Positions 39,369 through 48,868 of a stretch of 64,000 nt of DNA are shown in pieces. The notes beneath the pieces are model-generated. The model made no database searches and was not told where the DNA came from. It was given only the letters and a program-made list of their open reading frames with translations. The stretch is from Pseudomonadota bacterium (GTDB lineage Bacteria > Pseudomonadota > Gammaproteobacteria > Steroidobacterales > Steroidobacteraceae), in NCBI GenBank assembly GCA_016720075.1, contig JADJXW010000001.1, positions 248,001 through 312,000 of the forward strand. Reading direction: 5' to 3'. Position 1 is the first letter of the stretch; every line of letters begins with the position of its first letter. A program made the position numbers and the translations under genes.

Positions 39369-40780
39369 TGACAGCCGTCGACAATAACCTGCAGTTCCTG
39401 GATGTTCCCCGGCACGACCCGGAGAAGCTGCCCATCGAGGTGCGCAAGAGCGAGTTCCGCGAGATCTACACGCAGTTCGACCAGGCGGGCGCCAAGCAGC
39501 AGGCCGGGCGCTGCCTCGCCTGCGGCAATCCGTTCTGCGAGTGGAAGTGCCCGGTGCACAACTACATCCCGAACTGGCTGAAGCTGATCAACGAGGGCAA
39601 TCTGTTCGAGGCGGCGGAGCTGTCGCACCAGACGAACTCGCTGCCCGAGATGTGCGGCCGAATCTGCCCGCAGGATCGCCTGTGCGAGGGCGCCTGCACG
39701 CTGAACGACGGCCTGGGCGCCGTGACCATCGGCTCCATCGAGAAATACATCACCGACGAGGCGCTGAAGCAGGGCTGGCGCCCCGACATGTCGAGCGTGG
39801 TGAAGACGGACAAGCGCGTGGCGGTGATCGGCGCAGGCCCGGCGGGCCTCGCCTGCGCCGACATCCTGGTGCGCAACGGCGTGCAGCCGGTTGTATTCGA
39901 CAGGTACGTGCGCATCGGCGGCCTGCTCACTTTCGGCATCCCGCCCTTCAAGCTCGAGAAGGAAGTGGTGGAAACCCGCCGCGAGATCATGGAAGGCATG
40001 GGCGTGGAGTTCCGCCTGGGCGTTGAGATCGGCAAGGACAAGTCCTTCGACGACCTGCTGAAGGAATTCGATGCCGTGTTCCTCGGCATGGGCACCTACA
40101 AGTACGTGAAGGGCGGCTTTCCCGGCGAGAACCTGCCGGGCGTGCACGAGGCGCTGCCGTACCTGATCTCGAACATCAACCACGAGCTGGGACTGCCCGG
40201 CACCGAATTCGTGAACCTGAAGGGCAAGCGCGTGGTGGTGCTGGGTGGTGGCGACACCGGCATGGACTGCAATCGCACGGCCATCCGCCAGGGCGCGGCG
40301 TCGGTCACCTGCACCTACCGCCGCGACGTGGACAACATGCCGGGCTCGCGCCGCGACTACAAGAACAGCGTGGAAGAGGGCGTCACGTTCCTCTTCAACC
40401 GGCAGCCGGTGGAGATCATCGGCAACGGCAAGGTGGAAGGCGTGAAGGTGGTTGAAACGCGCCTGGGCAAGCCCGATGCGCGCGGTCGGCGCGTGGCCGA
40501 GAACGTGCCGGGCACGGAGCAGGTCATTCCCGCCGACGCGGTGGTGATCGCGTTCGGCTTCCAGCCCAGCCCCGCGGGCTGGTTCGACACGCACCAGATC
40601 GGGCTGCATGCCAATGGCCGCGTGCGCGTGTCGGCCGATGCCGTCAAGCCGTTCCAGACCACGAACCCCAAGGTGTTCGCGGGCGGTGACATGGTGCGCG
40701 GGTCGGACCTGGTGGTCACGGCCGTGTTCGAGGGGCGTGAGGCGGCGAAGGGAATCCTGGGCTACCTGGGACTGGGCTGA
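39368..40780 (+). CDS. gltD: Glutamate synthase small subunit
   Basis: 470 residues; the start overlaps the gltB stop (TGATG). The N-terminal ferredoxin-like region has the cysteines C-LACGNPFCEWKCP and CGRICPQDRLCEGAC for two 4Fe-4S clusters. The FAD motif VAVIGAGPAGLACA is near residue 150 and the NADPH motif VVVLGGGDTGMDC near 290. It passes electrons from NADPH to GltB for ammonia assimilation. The 3' end overlaps the convergent GDPD gene by 19 bases. Confidence 0.97.
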
Positions 40781-41982
40781 TCCCGGCTGTCGATAAGGCA
40801 GTTCGCGTAGTAGGTTGTGGTTGCCGGCCAGTCCGAGAACACGCCCTTCACGCCCACTCCGCGGGCTAGCGCATCCAGCACCGCGTACAGGTCTGCATCG
40901 CCGCGGATCGCGCGGCCTGCGCCTTCGAAGGAATAGTAGAAGTCATCGGCACGGACACCATATCGCAGGTCACTGCGCTCCAGTGACCAAACAATGATGT
41001 CGAAACCCGACGCGCGCAGTTCGCGCGCATATCCGGAAGGGAGCAGGCTGCCGGCGTCATCCACGGCAAGCAGGGCGCCGATCGGCGGTGCGATGGTACG
41101 CAGGCCCGCCCGGTGCAGGTCGCGCAATTCATCAGGCCGGAGGCGCGGAACAGGTGGCGCCGAGCCCGGATCCACATCATCCAGAAGGATCGCCCGCCGA
41201 CCGAACTCGGGTTCCTCTTTCAGCCAGTAGCGGATGTCCCGCTCGTCGAAGGACTGGAGCCACACATCGCGCGGATCAACGCCCTCGTCCCGATATGCGT
41301 CAACCAGCCTTTGCGCGTACTGCTCCTGTCCGCCGAAGGTGCGCTCGATGCGAGCCGTATCGCCGGACTTCAGCTCCGGCACATGCTTGACGCCCAGTTG
41401 CCGGTTCAGGCGGATGCTGTCCCGCAGGGTCATGAGGGTGCCGCGTCCGGCATACAGGTCGGTGCGCCAGGAAGGTGTGCCACCCAGGTACTCCCTGGGC
41501 GTGGTCGCCGCCGCATTGCTGGCGTCCATCTTGCCGCGCAGTGAGCGGAACTGGACCAGTGTGAGATCGCTGGCGCAGCACTTCGGCTGGCTGCCAGGCC
41601 CCGACCAGGGCGTGCTGCACAGCGCGTTCAGGGGTGTAGTGACGATGTCCGTCGTGGAATGCAGGTCGCATTCGTCGTGCCTGCAGACGAGCTCGCCATC
41701 GCGGGTGAAGGTGACATCGCATTCGATGGCGCCCGCGCCCATGCGGGCCGCGGCGGCATAGCCCTCGCGCGTATGCTCGGGAAACATCAGCGGCGCGCCC
41801 CGATGCGCAATCGAGAACCCGCTGCGCCTGAAAGGGCCGGTGGCGCAGGCCTGCAGTTCTTCCCGCAGCCGGCCGGCAGGCATGGCGCCCAGTAGAAAAT
41901 GGGGTCTCTCCCCCAGGTCGACCCGCGGCGTGTGACGATGCCACGGGGTCAGGAAAATCGCGATCGAGGCGGCGACCAGCAA
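40762..41982 (-). CDS. Membrane-anchored glycerophosphodiester phosphodiesterase
   Basis: 406 residues from a TTG start (no ATG/GTG is available upstream in frame after the receptor gene). An N-terminal signal-anchor (LLVAASIAIFL) precedes the GDPD TIM barrel. Active-site elements: IAHRGAPLMFPEHTREG (catalytic His, substrate Glu), AIECDVTFTRDGELVCRHD (metal Glu/Asp and second His), and PELKSGD. A long insert lies between these, giving extra length over a usual 250-300. It hydrolyses glycerophosphodiesters to glycerol-3-phosphate plus alcohol outside the cytoplasm. It lies 32 bases downstream of a TonB receptor in the same direction. Confidence 0.85.
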   Translation of the reverse strand: MLVAASIAIFLTPWHRHTPRVDLGERPHFLLGAMPAGRLREELQACATGPFRRSGFSIAHRGAPLMFPEHTREGYAAAARMGAGAIECDVTFTRDGELVCRHDECDLHSTTDIVTTPLNALCSTPWSGPGSQPKCCASDLTLVQFRSLRGKMDASNAAATTPREYLGGTPSWRTDLYAGRGTLMTLRDSIRLNRQLGVKHVPELKSGDTARIERTFGGQEQYAQRLVDAYRDEGVDPRDVWLQSFDERDIRYWLKEEPEFGRRAILLDDVDPGSAPPVPRLRPDELRDLHRAGLRTIAPPIGALLAVDDAGSLLPSGYARELRASGFDIIVWSLERSDLRYGVRADDFYYSFEGAGRAIRGDADLYAVLDALARGVGVKGVFSDWPATTTYYANCLIDSRDQPSPR

Positions 41983-42014
41983 TGGCGCCGCCCCGATCGC
42001 ATAGCGCAGACCCT

Positions 42015-44285
42015 TCAGAACCGGGCCTTCAGCGAGACGAAGAACTGCCGTGGCGCGCCAAGCAGCAGCGTCTGCGTGCTGCCGGCCGTGTCCGATGCGG
42101 TGAAACCGTTCGAATCAATGGTGCTGTAGAAGACCTTGTCGGTCAGGTTGGTGACGTCCGCCTGCAGGGTCAGCTTCTTCAGCGACGTGATGTTGCTGAA
42201 GTTGTAGCCGACGCCGGCATTCAGCAGCGTGTACGCCCCGACACCACCATCGTTCAGGTAGGTGTAGTAGCGCTTGCCCGTGTGGTTGACGTCGGCATGG
42301 GCGAAGAAGCCTTCCATTTCATAGGTGAGCTCGGACTTCAGGATCACCTTTGGGGGTGTCTGTCACCTGCTTCCGGAAACCGCTACCCGCGTGCTGACGC
42401 CGCTGCTGTTGGTCGTGAAATAGTCATCGTCATACTTCGAATCGTTGTACGCCAGCGACGTGAACCAGCTGAATCGCGAGAAGGGGCGCCAGTTGAGCGC
42501 AGCCTCGATGCCCTTGGTGCTGACACTGCCCACGTTGGCCAGCACGGCGGGGTTGCCGACGATGCCGGGTCCCTGCGTGATGCCCAGCAGCCGATTCCTG
42601 AAGTCCACGTGGTAGGCCGTCATCACGGCCTCGTAGGTGTCGCCACGCAGGCGCACACCGCCTTCGATGTTCACGGCCGTCTCGGGCTGTACGACATCCC
42701 GGATGGCGGCGAAGCCGACCGCTGACGTGCTGAACGGGCCGGATGTGCCACTGCTGGCGAAAGTGCGCACGTTCCTGGAGGCGGAAGCGAACATTTCGTT
42801 CCGGCCGTTGAAGCTCCAGTTCACGCTCACCTGCGGAAGGAAGGGCTTGTCGGACTTCAGCGTTCCGGTCTTCAGCGCGCCGGTGACGGTCTCGGCCTCG
42901 TTCTTCGACCAGACACTGCGCGCACCGACATTCACGCGCACCGCATCGCCGATCGACCAGGTGTCCTGCAGATGCAGAACGCGGGTGGTGGTCTTGAAGT
43001 CGTATTCCCACTGCGTCTGCAGTGGATTGCGCTGGAACTTCATGAAGTCGCGCGTGGGCGCCGCGATGTTGGGTTCGGCGTAGAAGCGCCGGGCCTGGGT
43101 GAAGTCGTTGTCTTCATACCAGATGCCCCCGTTGAGCTCGTGGTCGCCGAGATTCCAGTTCAGCGAGGTCACGACGCCGGTGCGCTTCAGGTCGTATTCC
43201 GTCGTGCGGACCGACAGCGGCGCGCCGCCGGGCGTCGGCACATAGGGCGTGGCCCACAGCCCCTGTCCCTTGTCGCCGTGATGATAGACATTCGCCTTCC
43301 AGGTCACCGCCGTGGAGAAGGGGACTTCCGCCGCGATGTAGCCGAGGTGATCCTTGCGCAGGCCAGAGGCGTTCCAGTAGGCGTCGTCGCAGGCGATGGC
43401 GTCGTTCTGGCCCGAGGCGTTGCAGGCATTCGCCGCGGCAACAGCCGCGCTCCAGTCGGCATAGTAGTTGTCCCAGTTCGTGCCGCGGCGGGCGACGATG
43501 TCCTTCGACAGGTCCTGGTAGTCGGTTTCCGCGCGGTCGGAGTAGTTGTAGAAGGCCGTCAGGCTCGCCTCGCCGACCGGCTGCACGACCTTGAAGTTGT
43601 ATTCACGCTGCTTCTGCGGTCCATCGCCTTTCCACTTCTGGGTGCGACCGTCCACCACCGCCAGTGACAGGCGCGTGCCTGCGGCGAGTTCGCCCGACTG
43701 AAGCTGTCCGAAAGTGCGACGCGTCGAATCGCTGCCGAATGTCTGCTGAATCCGCGCATCGAAGGTGTCGGCCAGGTCCGTCGAGAAGAACTGCACGGCA
43801 CCGCCGAGGTTGCTGGAGGAGGCCGTGCCCAGGCCTCCGGTTCCCTGCGACAACACCGCGCGACCTACGAGTTCGGTGGGAATGGCGCGGGAGATGTGCA
43901 GGCCGTTGTGGTTTCCATAGGTCATGTCGCCCAGCGGCACGTCGTCAAGCGTGAAGCCCAGTCGATTCTGGTTGAAGCCGCGTATCGTGATGCGCGTGGA
44001 CCACTCGTAGGCGCCGAAAGGATCGGCGGACTGGAAGTTCACTCCCGGGAGTTTCTCGATCGCCTTCAGTGCGCTGATGCCGGCCGGCAGCTGGTCGATC
44101 TGCGCGGCGCCGACGGACTGGACCTGGCGGGTTTCCCCGTAGCCCAGCACCACGACCTCATCCAGCGCTTCGTCGGTGGCGTCCTGCGCGCCCGCGGGCT
44201 GCGTGGCGACGAGGATCGAGGCGGATGCGGCAAGTGCGATCAGGTGACGAACGGTGGCGTCTACGGGCTTGTGGCGTGAACTCAT
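42015..44285 (-). CDS. TonB-dependent receptor interrupted by in-frame stop (two compensating indels)
   Basis: Start ATG 44285 (GGGAGA upstream), signal peptide ending AGAQ. The plug has VVVLGYGETRQVQSVG, AIEKLPGVNFQSAD, RGFNQNRLGFTLDD, and the barrel ends with APRQFFVSLKARF. A stop at 42363 splits the gene 116 codons from the end. Around it the family sequence GKQVTDTPK reads in another frame, so a one-base loss near 42374 and a one-base gain near 42350-42358 would explain the break. Restored length is about 756 residues. Genes for phosphodiesterases lie on both sides, so organophosphate uptake is likely. Confidence 0.85.
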
Positions 44286-44353
44286 TTCGATGTCTCCCTT
44301 GTGAAATTGCCACGCATGCTGGGATCGATCTGTTGCCGATGTGTTGCGGGAAC

Positions 44354-44388
44354 GTGCCACGTGGATGACAGCGGATCGGTTGCAACCG
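44354..44388. promoter_or_regulatory. Pho-box-like site and palindrome between divergent phosphoester genes
   Basis: On the minus strand CTGTCAT-N4-GTGGCAC (44354-44371) keeps the Pho-box spacing; the first heptamer is perfect and the second matches five of seven positions. Next to it lies a perfect 12-bp palindrome, CGGTTGCAACCG (44377-44388). Both sit in the 134-base gap between the TonB receptor and the phosphodiesterase gene and could control both. Confidence 0.35.
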
Positions 44389-44419
44389 GAATGAAACGTG
44401 CCTCGCGCACGATCGCCAC

Positions 44420-45790
44420 ATGAAAACCCTCATCAAGCGTCTGTCATTCATCACCCTGTGGGTGTTCCTTGGTTGCGCCGGCAGTGCTTTCGCCCGCCAA
44501 CCGCTGCTCATCATCTCGATCGACGGTCTGCCGCCGCGCTATGTGGACCAGGCCGAGGCACGCGGGCTGAAGATTCCCCGCCTGCGAAGCTTTCTATCTG
44601 GCGGCGCATTTGCGGAGGGCGTGATAGGCGTGATGCCGACCGTGACCTTCCCGAGCCACACGACGCTGGTGACCGGTGTGTCGCCCGCAGTGCACGGCAT
44701 CGTGGCAAACACGCCCTTCGATCCGCTGCTGGGGAACGACGATGGCTGGTACTGGTACGCGCAAGACGTGCGGGCGCCGACGCTGTGGGAGGCGGCCTCG
44801 AAGGCCGGCCTCTCCACTGCGGCCCTGAACTGGTCCGTGACGGTAGGCGATCGGAACATCGACACGCTGCTGCCGGAGTTCTGGCGGCGCTCGAACGGCG
44901 AGGACCTGAAGCTGCTGCGGGCCCTGAGTCGTCCCGAAGGATTGATCGCGTCGATGGAGAAGGCGCTCGGCCCCTACATCGATGGCTATACCGATACGGT
45001 CGAGTCGGACCGGATCCGGACCCGTTTCGCGGTGAATGTGCTGCAGGAGAAGAAGCCATACCTGATGGGCGTGCACCTGATCGCGCTGGATGGCACCGAA
45101 CATCGAGAAGGGCCGGACACGCCGGCCGCATACGCCACGCTCGAGGCGCTGGATGGCATGATCGGTGAGCTGGTGGATGCCGCCACTGCAGCCAGGCCGG
45201 ATACGGTCATCGCCATTGTGTCGGACCACGGCTTCTTCGCCACGCACACGGTCGTGAACCTGCGTGCGTGGCTGGTGAACCAGGGACTTATCAAGACCAG
45301 GGAAGAGGCTGGCAAGACGCAGGTAGTCGACTGGGACGTCCACGCATGGTCCGGTGGCGGTTCCGCGGCCATCTTCATGAAGGACCCGCTGGACCTGAAG
45401 CTGCGCCAGCGTGTCCGGGATGGTCTCGTCTTGCTGGCCGCAGACGCGGCCAATGGCATTGCCAGCGTGTTGGACGCGAACCAGGCTGGTGGGATCGGCG
45501 CGTTTCCTGGCGCGACATTCGTCGTGGAGTTCGCACCGGGATTCTATTTCGGTGCCGCGCTGGGTGGCCCCCTGCTTTCACCTGCCTCATCGCGTGGCAT
45601 GCATGGCTATCTGCCAACACATCCGGACATGCATGCGGTGTTCTATGCAAAAGGCCCGGGTGTGCCGGCCGGGAGGAATCTGGGGGTCATCGACATGCGC
45701 CAGATTGCACCGACATTCGCAGCGGTTCTGGACGTGGCATTGCCATCGGCCAGCGAGCCCGCGCTGACGTTGTCTGCCCAGAAACCCTGA
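44420..45790 (+). CDS. Secreted nucleotide pyrophosphatase/phosphodiesterase (alkaline-phosphatase superfamily)
   Basis: 456 residues with a signal peptide (1-25, ending SAFA). The NPP-type active site is visible: metal Asp in LLIISIDGLPP, nucleophile Thr in PTVTFPSHTTLVTG, then VSPAVHGIVANTPFD, metal ligands in VHLIALDGTEH and IVSDHGFFATH, and a late His in MHGYLPTHPDMH. Such enzymes cleave nucleotide or lipid phosphodiesters in the periplasm or outside. It is divergent from the TonB receptor and upstream of the phytase-like gene, forming a phosphorus-scavenging set. Confidence 0.9.
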   Translation: MKTLIKRLSFITLWVFLGCAGSAFARQPLLIISIDGLPPRYVDQAEARGLKIPRLRSFLSGGAFAEGVIGVMPTVTFPSHTTLVTGVSPAVHGIVANTPFDPLLGNDDGWYWYAQDVRAPTLWEAASKAGLSTAALNWSVTVGDRNIDTLLPEFWRRSNGEDLKLLRALSRPEGLIASMEKALGPYIDGYTDTVESDRIRTRFAVNVLQEKKPYLMGVHLIALDGTEHREGPDTPAAYATLEALDGMIGELVDAATAARPDTVIAIVSDHGFFATHTVVNLRAWLVNQGLIKTREEAGKTQVVDWDVHAWSGGGSAAIFMKDPLDLKLRQRVRDGLVLLAADAANGIASVLDANQAGGIGAFPGATFVVEFAPGFYFGAALGGPLLSPASSRGMHGYLPTHPDMHAVFYAKGPGVPAGRNLGVIDMRQIAPTFAAVLDVALPSASEPALTLSAQKP

Positions 45791-45880
45791 TCGCCCGGGA
45801 GAGATATTTCATCAGCGCGCAACATTGCGCGTGTCTGATGCGGCTTCCCCCGAAAAACTCGAATCCACAAGGAAGACCAG

Positions 45881-48784
45881 ATGAACAACTCGTGCGCCAC
45901 ACGCGCCGGCGCCGTCGCCGCCACTGTTGCAATGATCCTGCTGCCCGCCCTGGCGACAGCCGGCCACAGCGCGTTGAATCTGGAGCAGATCGGAACACTC
46001 GATACCGGTGGCGCCGAGATCTCCGCCTATGATTCGTTCAGCCGGCGGCTGTTCGTGACGAATGCGGCTGGATACTCCGTCGCCATCGTCGATGCGTCGA
46101 ATCCCGCGCAACTGGTGCGGGTGGGCACCATCGACGTTTCCGCGCTCGGGTCCCCGAACAGCGTGGCGGCCCATCGCGGCATCATTGCGGTGGCCATCGA
46201 GGATGCAGTCAAGACTGCGCCCGGCAAGATCGCGTTCTATCGTCCCGACGGCACGCTGATCTGGACCGTGACGGTAGGCGCGCTGCCCGACATGATCACG
46301 TTCACGCCGGACGGTCGTCACCTGCTGGTGGCCAACGAGGGTGAGCCCGTTGCCTACGGCGCGGGCCAGGTGGATCCGGAAGGGTCCGTCAGCATCATCA
46401 AGCTCCCGCGATGGGAGCGCGGCCGCTGGAATGGCGCGCCCACGGTGCGCTCGGTGGATTTCACCCGCTACAACGGACAGGAGGCGGCGCTGCGCGCGCG
46501 TGGCATCCGCATCTACGGACCTGGCGCATCGGCAGCCCAGGACTTCGAGCCCGAGTACATCACGGTGTCCGACGATTCGCGCCTGGCGTGGGTGACGCTG
46601 CAGGAGAACAACGCGGTCGCGAAGATCGACATCGAGAATGGCCGCATCATCGAGCTGCTGCCGCTGGGCTACAAGGATTACTCGCGCCGGCCCGCCGTTT
46701 CGACCTCGTTCGAATGGTCGCCGGAGTACCTGCCGTCCATCGGCACCACGCCCGCTGGCCAGGAACTGAAGCTGGGCGGATTCTCGGGGCTTGCGTTCGA
46801 AGGCGTCACGGACGATGGCGAACTGAAGTTCATCGCCACGACGGATCGCGGGCCCAATGGCGAACCCGATGCAACCGGCCTGCGGCCTTTCCTGCTGCCG
46901 GCATTCACGCCGCGCCTGGTGCGCTTCACGCTGGATCCCGCCAGCGGCCGGCTGCGCCTGCGGCAGCAGATCCTGCTGCGGGATACCGACGGCAGGCTGC
47001 TCACGGGCCTGCCCAACACGGCGGTGAGCGGCGGCACTGCCAGCACGCCACACAATGACGAGATCGGCGTGGACCTCGGCGGCAATGTGCTGCAGCGGGA
47101 TCCGCGGGGCGGTGACTTCGAAGGCATCGCCGTGGCCGAAGACGGCACGTTCTGGATGCCGGACGAGTATCGGCCGGCCCTCTATCATTTCGATGTGCGG
47201 GGCGTGCTGCTGCAGCGGTACATTCCGATGGGCGCGCATGCGGCGGCCGGTCTGCCGGTGCCTGCGCCGGGTGTGGCCGGGCAGCTCGGCACCGAGGCCC
47301 TGCCTGCGGTGCTGGGCCAGCGGCGACAGAACCGCGGCATGGAAGGCATCGCGCTGCGCGATGGCAAGGTCTATGGCTTCGTGCAGAGCCCGGCGCGCAA
47401 TCCGGCCACTCTCGCCAACAGCGCGCTCAACGCCATGCGCAACATCCGCGTGGTGGAACTCGACCCGGCTACGCTCGCCACGCGGCAGTTCCTCTACATC
47501 ATGGACAACCCGGTCAGCACGGGCGCAACGGACACGCGCGCCGACAAGGTCGGCGATGCCGTGGCCACGCCGGAAGGTTTCCTGGTTGTGGAACGCGACG
47601 ATGATTCGCTGTCGGGCAGTGATCTGTCGGTGATCACGAAGAAGATCTACGCGTTCTCGCTCGCGGGGGCCAGCGACATCAGTGGCATGGACGGCACGTT
47701 TGATGTGGGCGGCGGCGTGCTGAAGTCGCTGGACCAGATGACGGCGGCGGAACTGGCCCTGGTCGGCGTGAAGCCGATCGTCAAGACGCTCGAAGTGGAC
47801 CTGGCGGCGGCAGGGTACGCCGATGTGCAGAAGGTCGAGGGGCTGGCCCTGCTCGATGATGGCCGGCTGGCGGTGGTGAACGACAACGATTTCCAGGTGG
47901 CGCAGATCACCATCGACAAGGCCACGGGAACCTTCACGCCCAACGCGGGCTATGCGCCCGAAAACACGGTGCTGGCGCTGATCGACCGCCCGGGCCTCGA
48001 TGCTTCGGACAAGGACAAGCGCATCAATATACGTCCGTGGCCGGTGCAGGGCATGTATGAGCCCGATGCCATCGGCAGCTACAGGGTGCGGGACCGCAGC
48101 TATTTCGTGACCGCCAACGAGGGCGATGCCCGCGACTGGCCCGGTTACGGCGAAGAGGCGCGCATCAAGGACGTCACGCTGGATCCGGGTGTCTTCCCGG
48201 ATCGCGACACGCTGCGCAAGGACGAGAACATCGGCCGGCTGAACATTTCGAAGGCCCAGGGCGACGTGGACGGCGATGGTGATTTCGACGCGCTGTATAC
48301 GCTGGGTGGCCGTTCGTTCACGATCTGGGACGAGGATGGCGCGCTCGTCTTCGACAGCGGATCGATGCTCGAGCGCATCACGAGCCTGGCGGTTCCGGCG
48401 CGGTTCAACGCTGGCCATGATGACGCCGCCTTCGACAACCGGTCGGACAACAAGGGACCGGAGCCCGAGGGCCTGGCCATCGGGCAGGTGGGAGGCAGCA
48501 CCTACCTGTTCGTGGGCATGGAGCGCATCGGCGGCGTCGCGGCCTTCGACATCAGCGAGCCGCGCTCGCCGGTGTTCATGGACTACGTTAACAACCGCGA
48601 CTTCGGCACGCCGGAAAACGGCGACCTGGGTCCGGAGGGGCTGTTGTTCATCCCGGCCCACGAAAGCCCCAGCCGAAGGCCCCTGCTGGTGGTGACCAGC
48701 GAGATCAGCGGCACCGTGACCACGTATGCGCTGGACAACGACAAGCCCTGGCACCGTCCGCACCGCCGCTGGGGGCGTCGCTGA
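45881..48784 (+). CDS. Choice-of-anchor I protein with inserted phytase-like esterase domain
   Basis: 967 residues with a signal peptide (1-28). The first about 280 residues match the N-terminal half of choice-of-anchor I proteins (NEGEPVAYGAG, DPEGSVSII, RIYGPGASAAQDFEPEYI). A phytase-like esterase domain (about 290-690) follows: FSGLAFEGV, FIATTDRGPNG, GGDFEGIAVAEDGTFWMPDEYRP, NRGMEGIAL, KVEGLALL. The C-terminal half resumes choice-of-anchor I (GMYEPDAIGSY, TANEGDARDW, DVDGDGDFD calcium loop, KGPEPEGLAIG, NNRDFG). It probably releases phosphate from organic esters outside the cell, in line with its neighbours. Rare to see both halves flank an enzyme domain so cleanly. Confidence 0.82.
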   Translation: MNNSCATRAGAVAATVAMILLPALATAGHSALNLEQIGTLDTGGAEISAYDSFSRRLFVTNAAGYSVAIVDASNPAQLVRVGTIDVSALGSPNSVAAHRGIIAVAIEDAVKTAPGKIAFYRPDGTLIWTVTVGALPDMITFTPDGRHLLVANEGEPVAYGAGQVDPEGSVSIIKLPRWERGRWNGAPTVRSVDFTRYNGQEAALRARGIRIYGPGASAAQDFEPEYITVSDDSRLAWVTLQENNAVAKIDIENGRIIELLPLGYKDYSRRPAVSTSFEWSPEYLPSIGTTPAGQELKLGGFSGLAFEGVTDDGELKFIATTDRGPNGEPDATGLRPFLLPAFTPRLVRFTLDPASGRLRLRQQILLRDTDGRLLTGLPNTAVSGGTASTPHNDEIGVDLGGNVLQRDPRGGDFEGIAVAEDGTFWMPDEYRPALYHFDVRGVLLQRYIPMGAHAAAGLPVPAPGVAGQLGTEALPAVLGQRRQNRGMEGIALRDGKVYGFVQSPARNPATLANSALNAMRNIRVVELDPATLATRQFLYIMDNPVSTGATDTRADKVGDAVATPEGFLVVERDDDSLSGSDLSVITKKIYAFSLAGASDISGMDGTFDVGGGVLKSLDQMTAAELALVGVKPIVKTLEVDLAAAGYADVQKVEGLALLDDGRLAVVNDNDFQVAQITIDKATGTFTPNAGYAPENTVLALIDRPGLDASDKDKRINIRPWPVQGMYEPDAIGSYRVRDRSYFVTANEGDARDWPGYGEEARIKDVTLDPGVFPDRDTLRKDENIGRLNISKAQGDVDGDGDFDALYTLGGRSFTIWDEDGALVFDSGSMLERITSLAVPARFNAGHDDAAFDNRSDNKGPEPEGLAIGQVGGSTYLFVGMERIGGVAAFDISEPRSPVFMDYVNNRDFGTPENGDLGPEGLLFIPAHESPSRRPLLVVTSEISGTVTTYALDNDKPWHRPHRRWGRR

Positions 48785-48825
48785 TCCTACGCCGGCGGGC
48801 CATCGGCCGGCCCGCCGCGATAGAA

Positions 48826-48859
48826 TCCCGATCCGCCGCATTCAGGCGGCGGATCGGGA
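48826..48859. promoter_or_regulatory. 14-bp perfect hairpin overlapping a ribosome-binding site
   Basis: Arms of 14 bases (48826-48839 and 48846-48859) with loop ATTCAG. The right arm includes the GGGA of the ribosome-binding site for the GTG start at 48869. No T run follows, so it is not an obvious terminator. It could hide the ribosome-binding site or stabilise the upstream mRNA's 3' end. Confidence 0.6.
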
Positions 48860-48868
48860 GAGACGAGG

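Noticed and set aside
42015..42347. A separate short gene for the TonB receptor's last 110 residues
   Set aside because: It is the conserved barrel C terminus in the same frame as the upstream part; treating it as one interrupted receptor is simpler.
44354..44372. Sigma54 promoter for the TonB receptor (TGGCACG on the minus strand)
   Set aside because: The -24 part matches but the downstream doublet is one base short of the fixed spacing and lacks TTGC.
48794..48816. Terminator after the phytase-like gene
   Set aside because: A GC-rich 8-bp stem is present but has no T run, and lies next to a larger stem at 48826-48859; not supported as intrinsic termination.
45812..48841. A 1009-codon open frame antisense to the phytase-like gene
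   Set aside because: Same cause: composition is typical of antisense frames, and the plus-strand protein has clear domains and a signal peptide.
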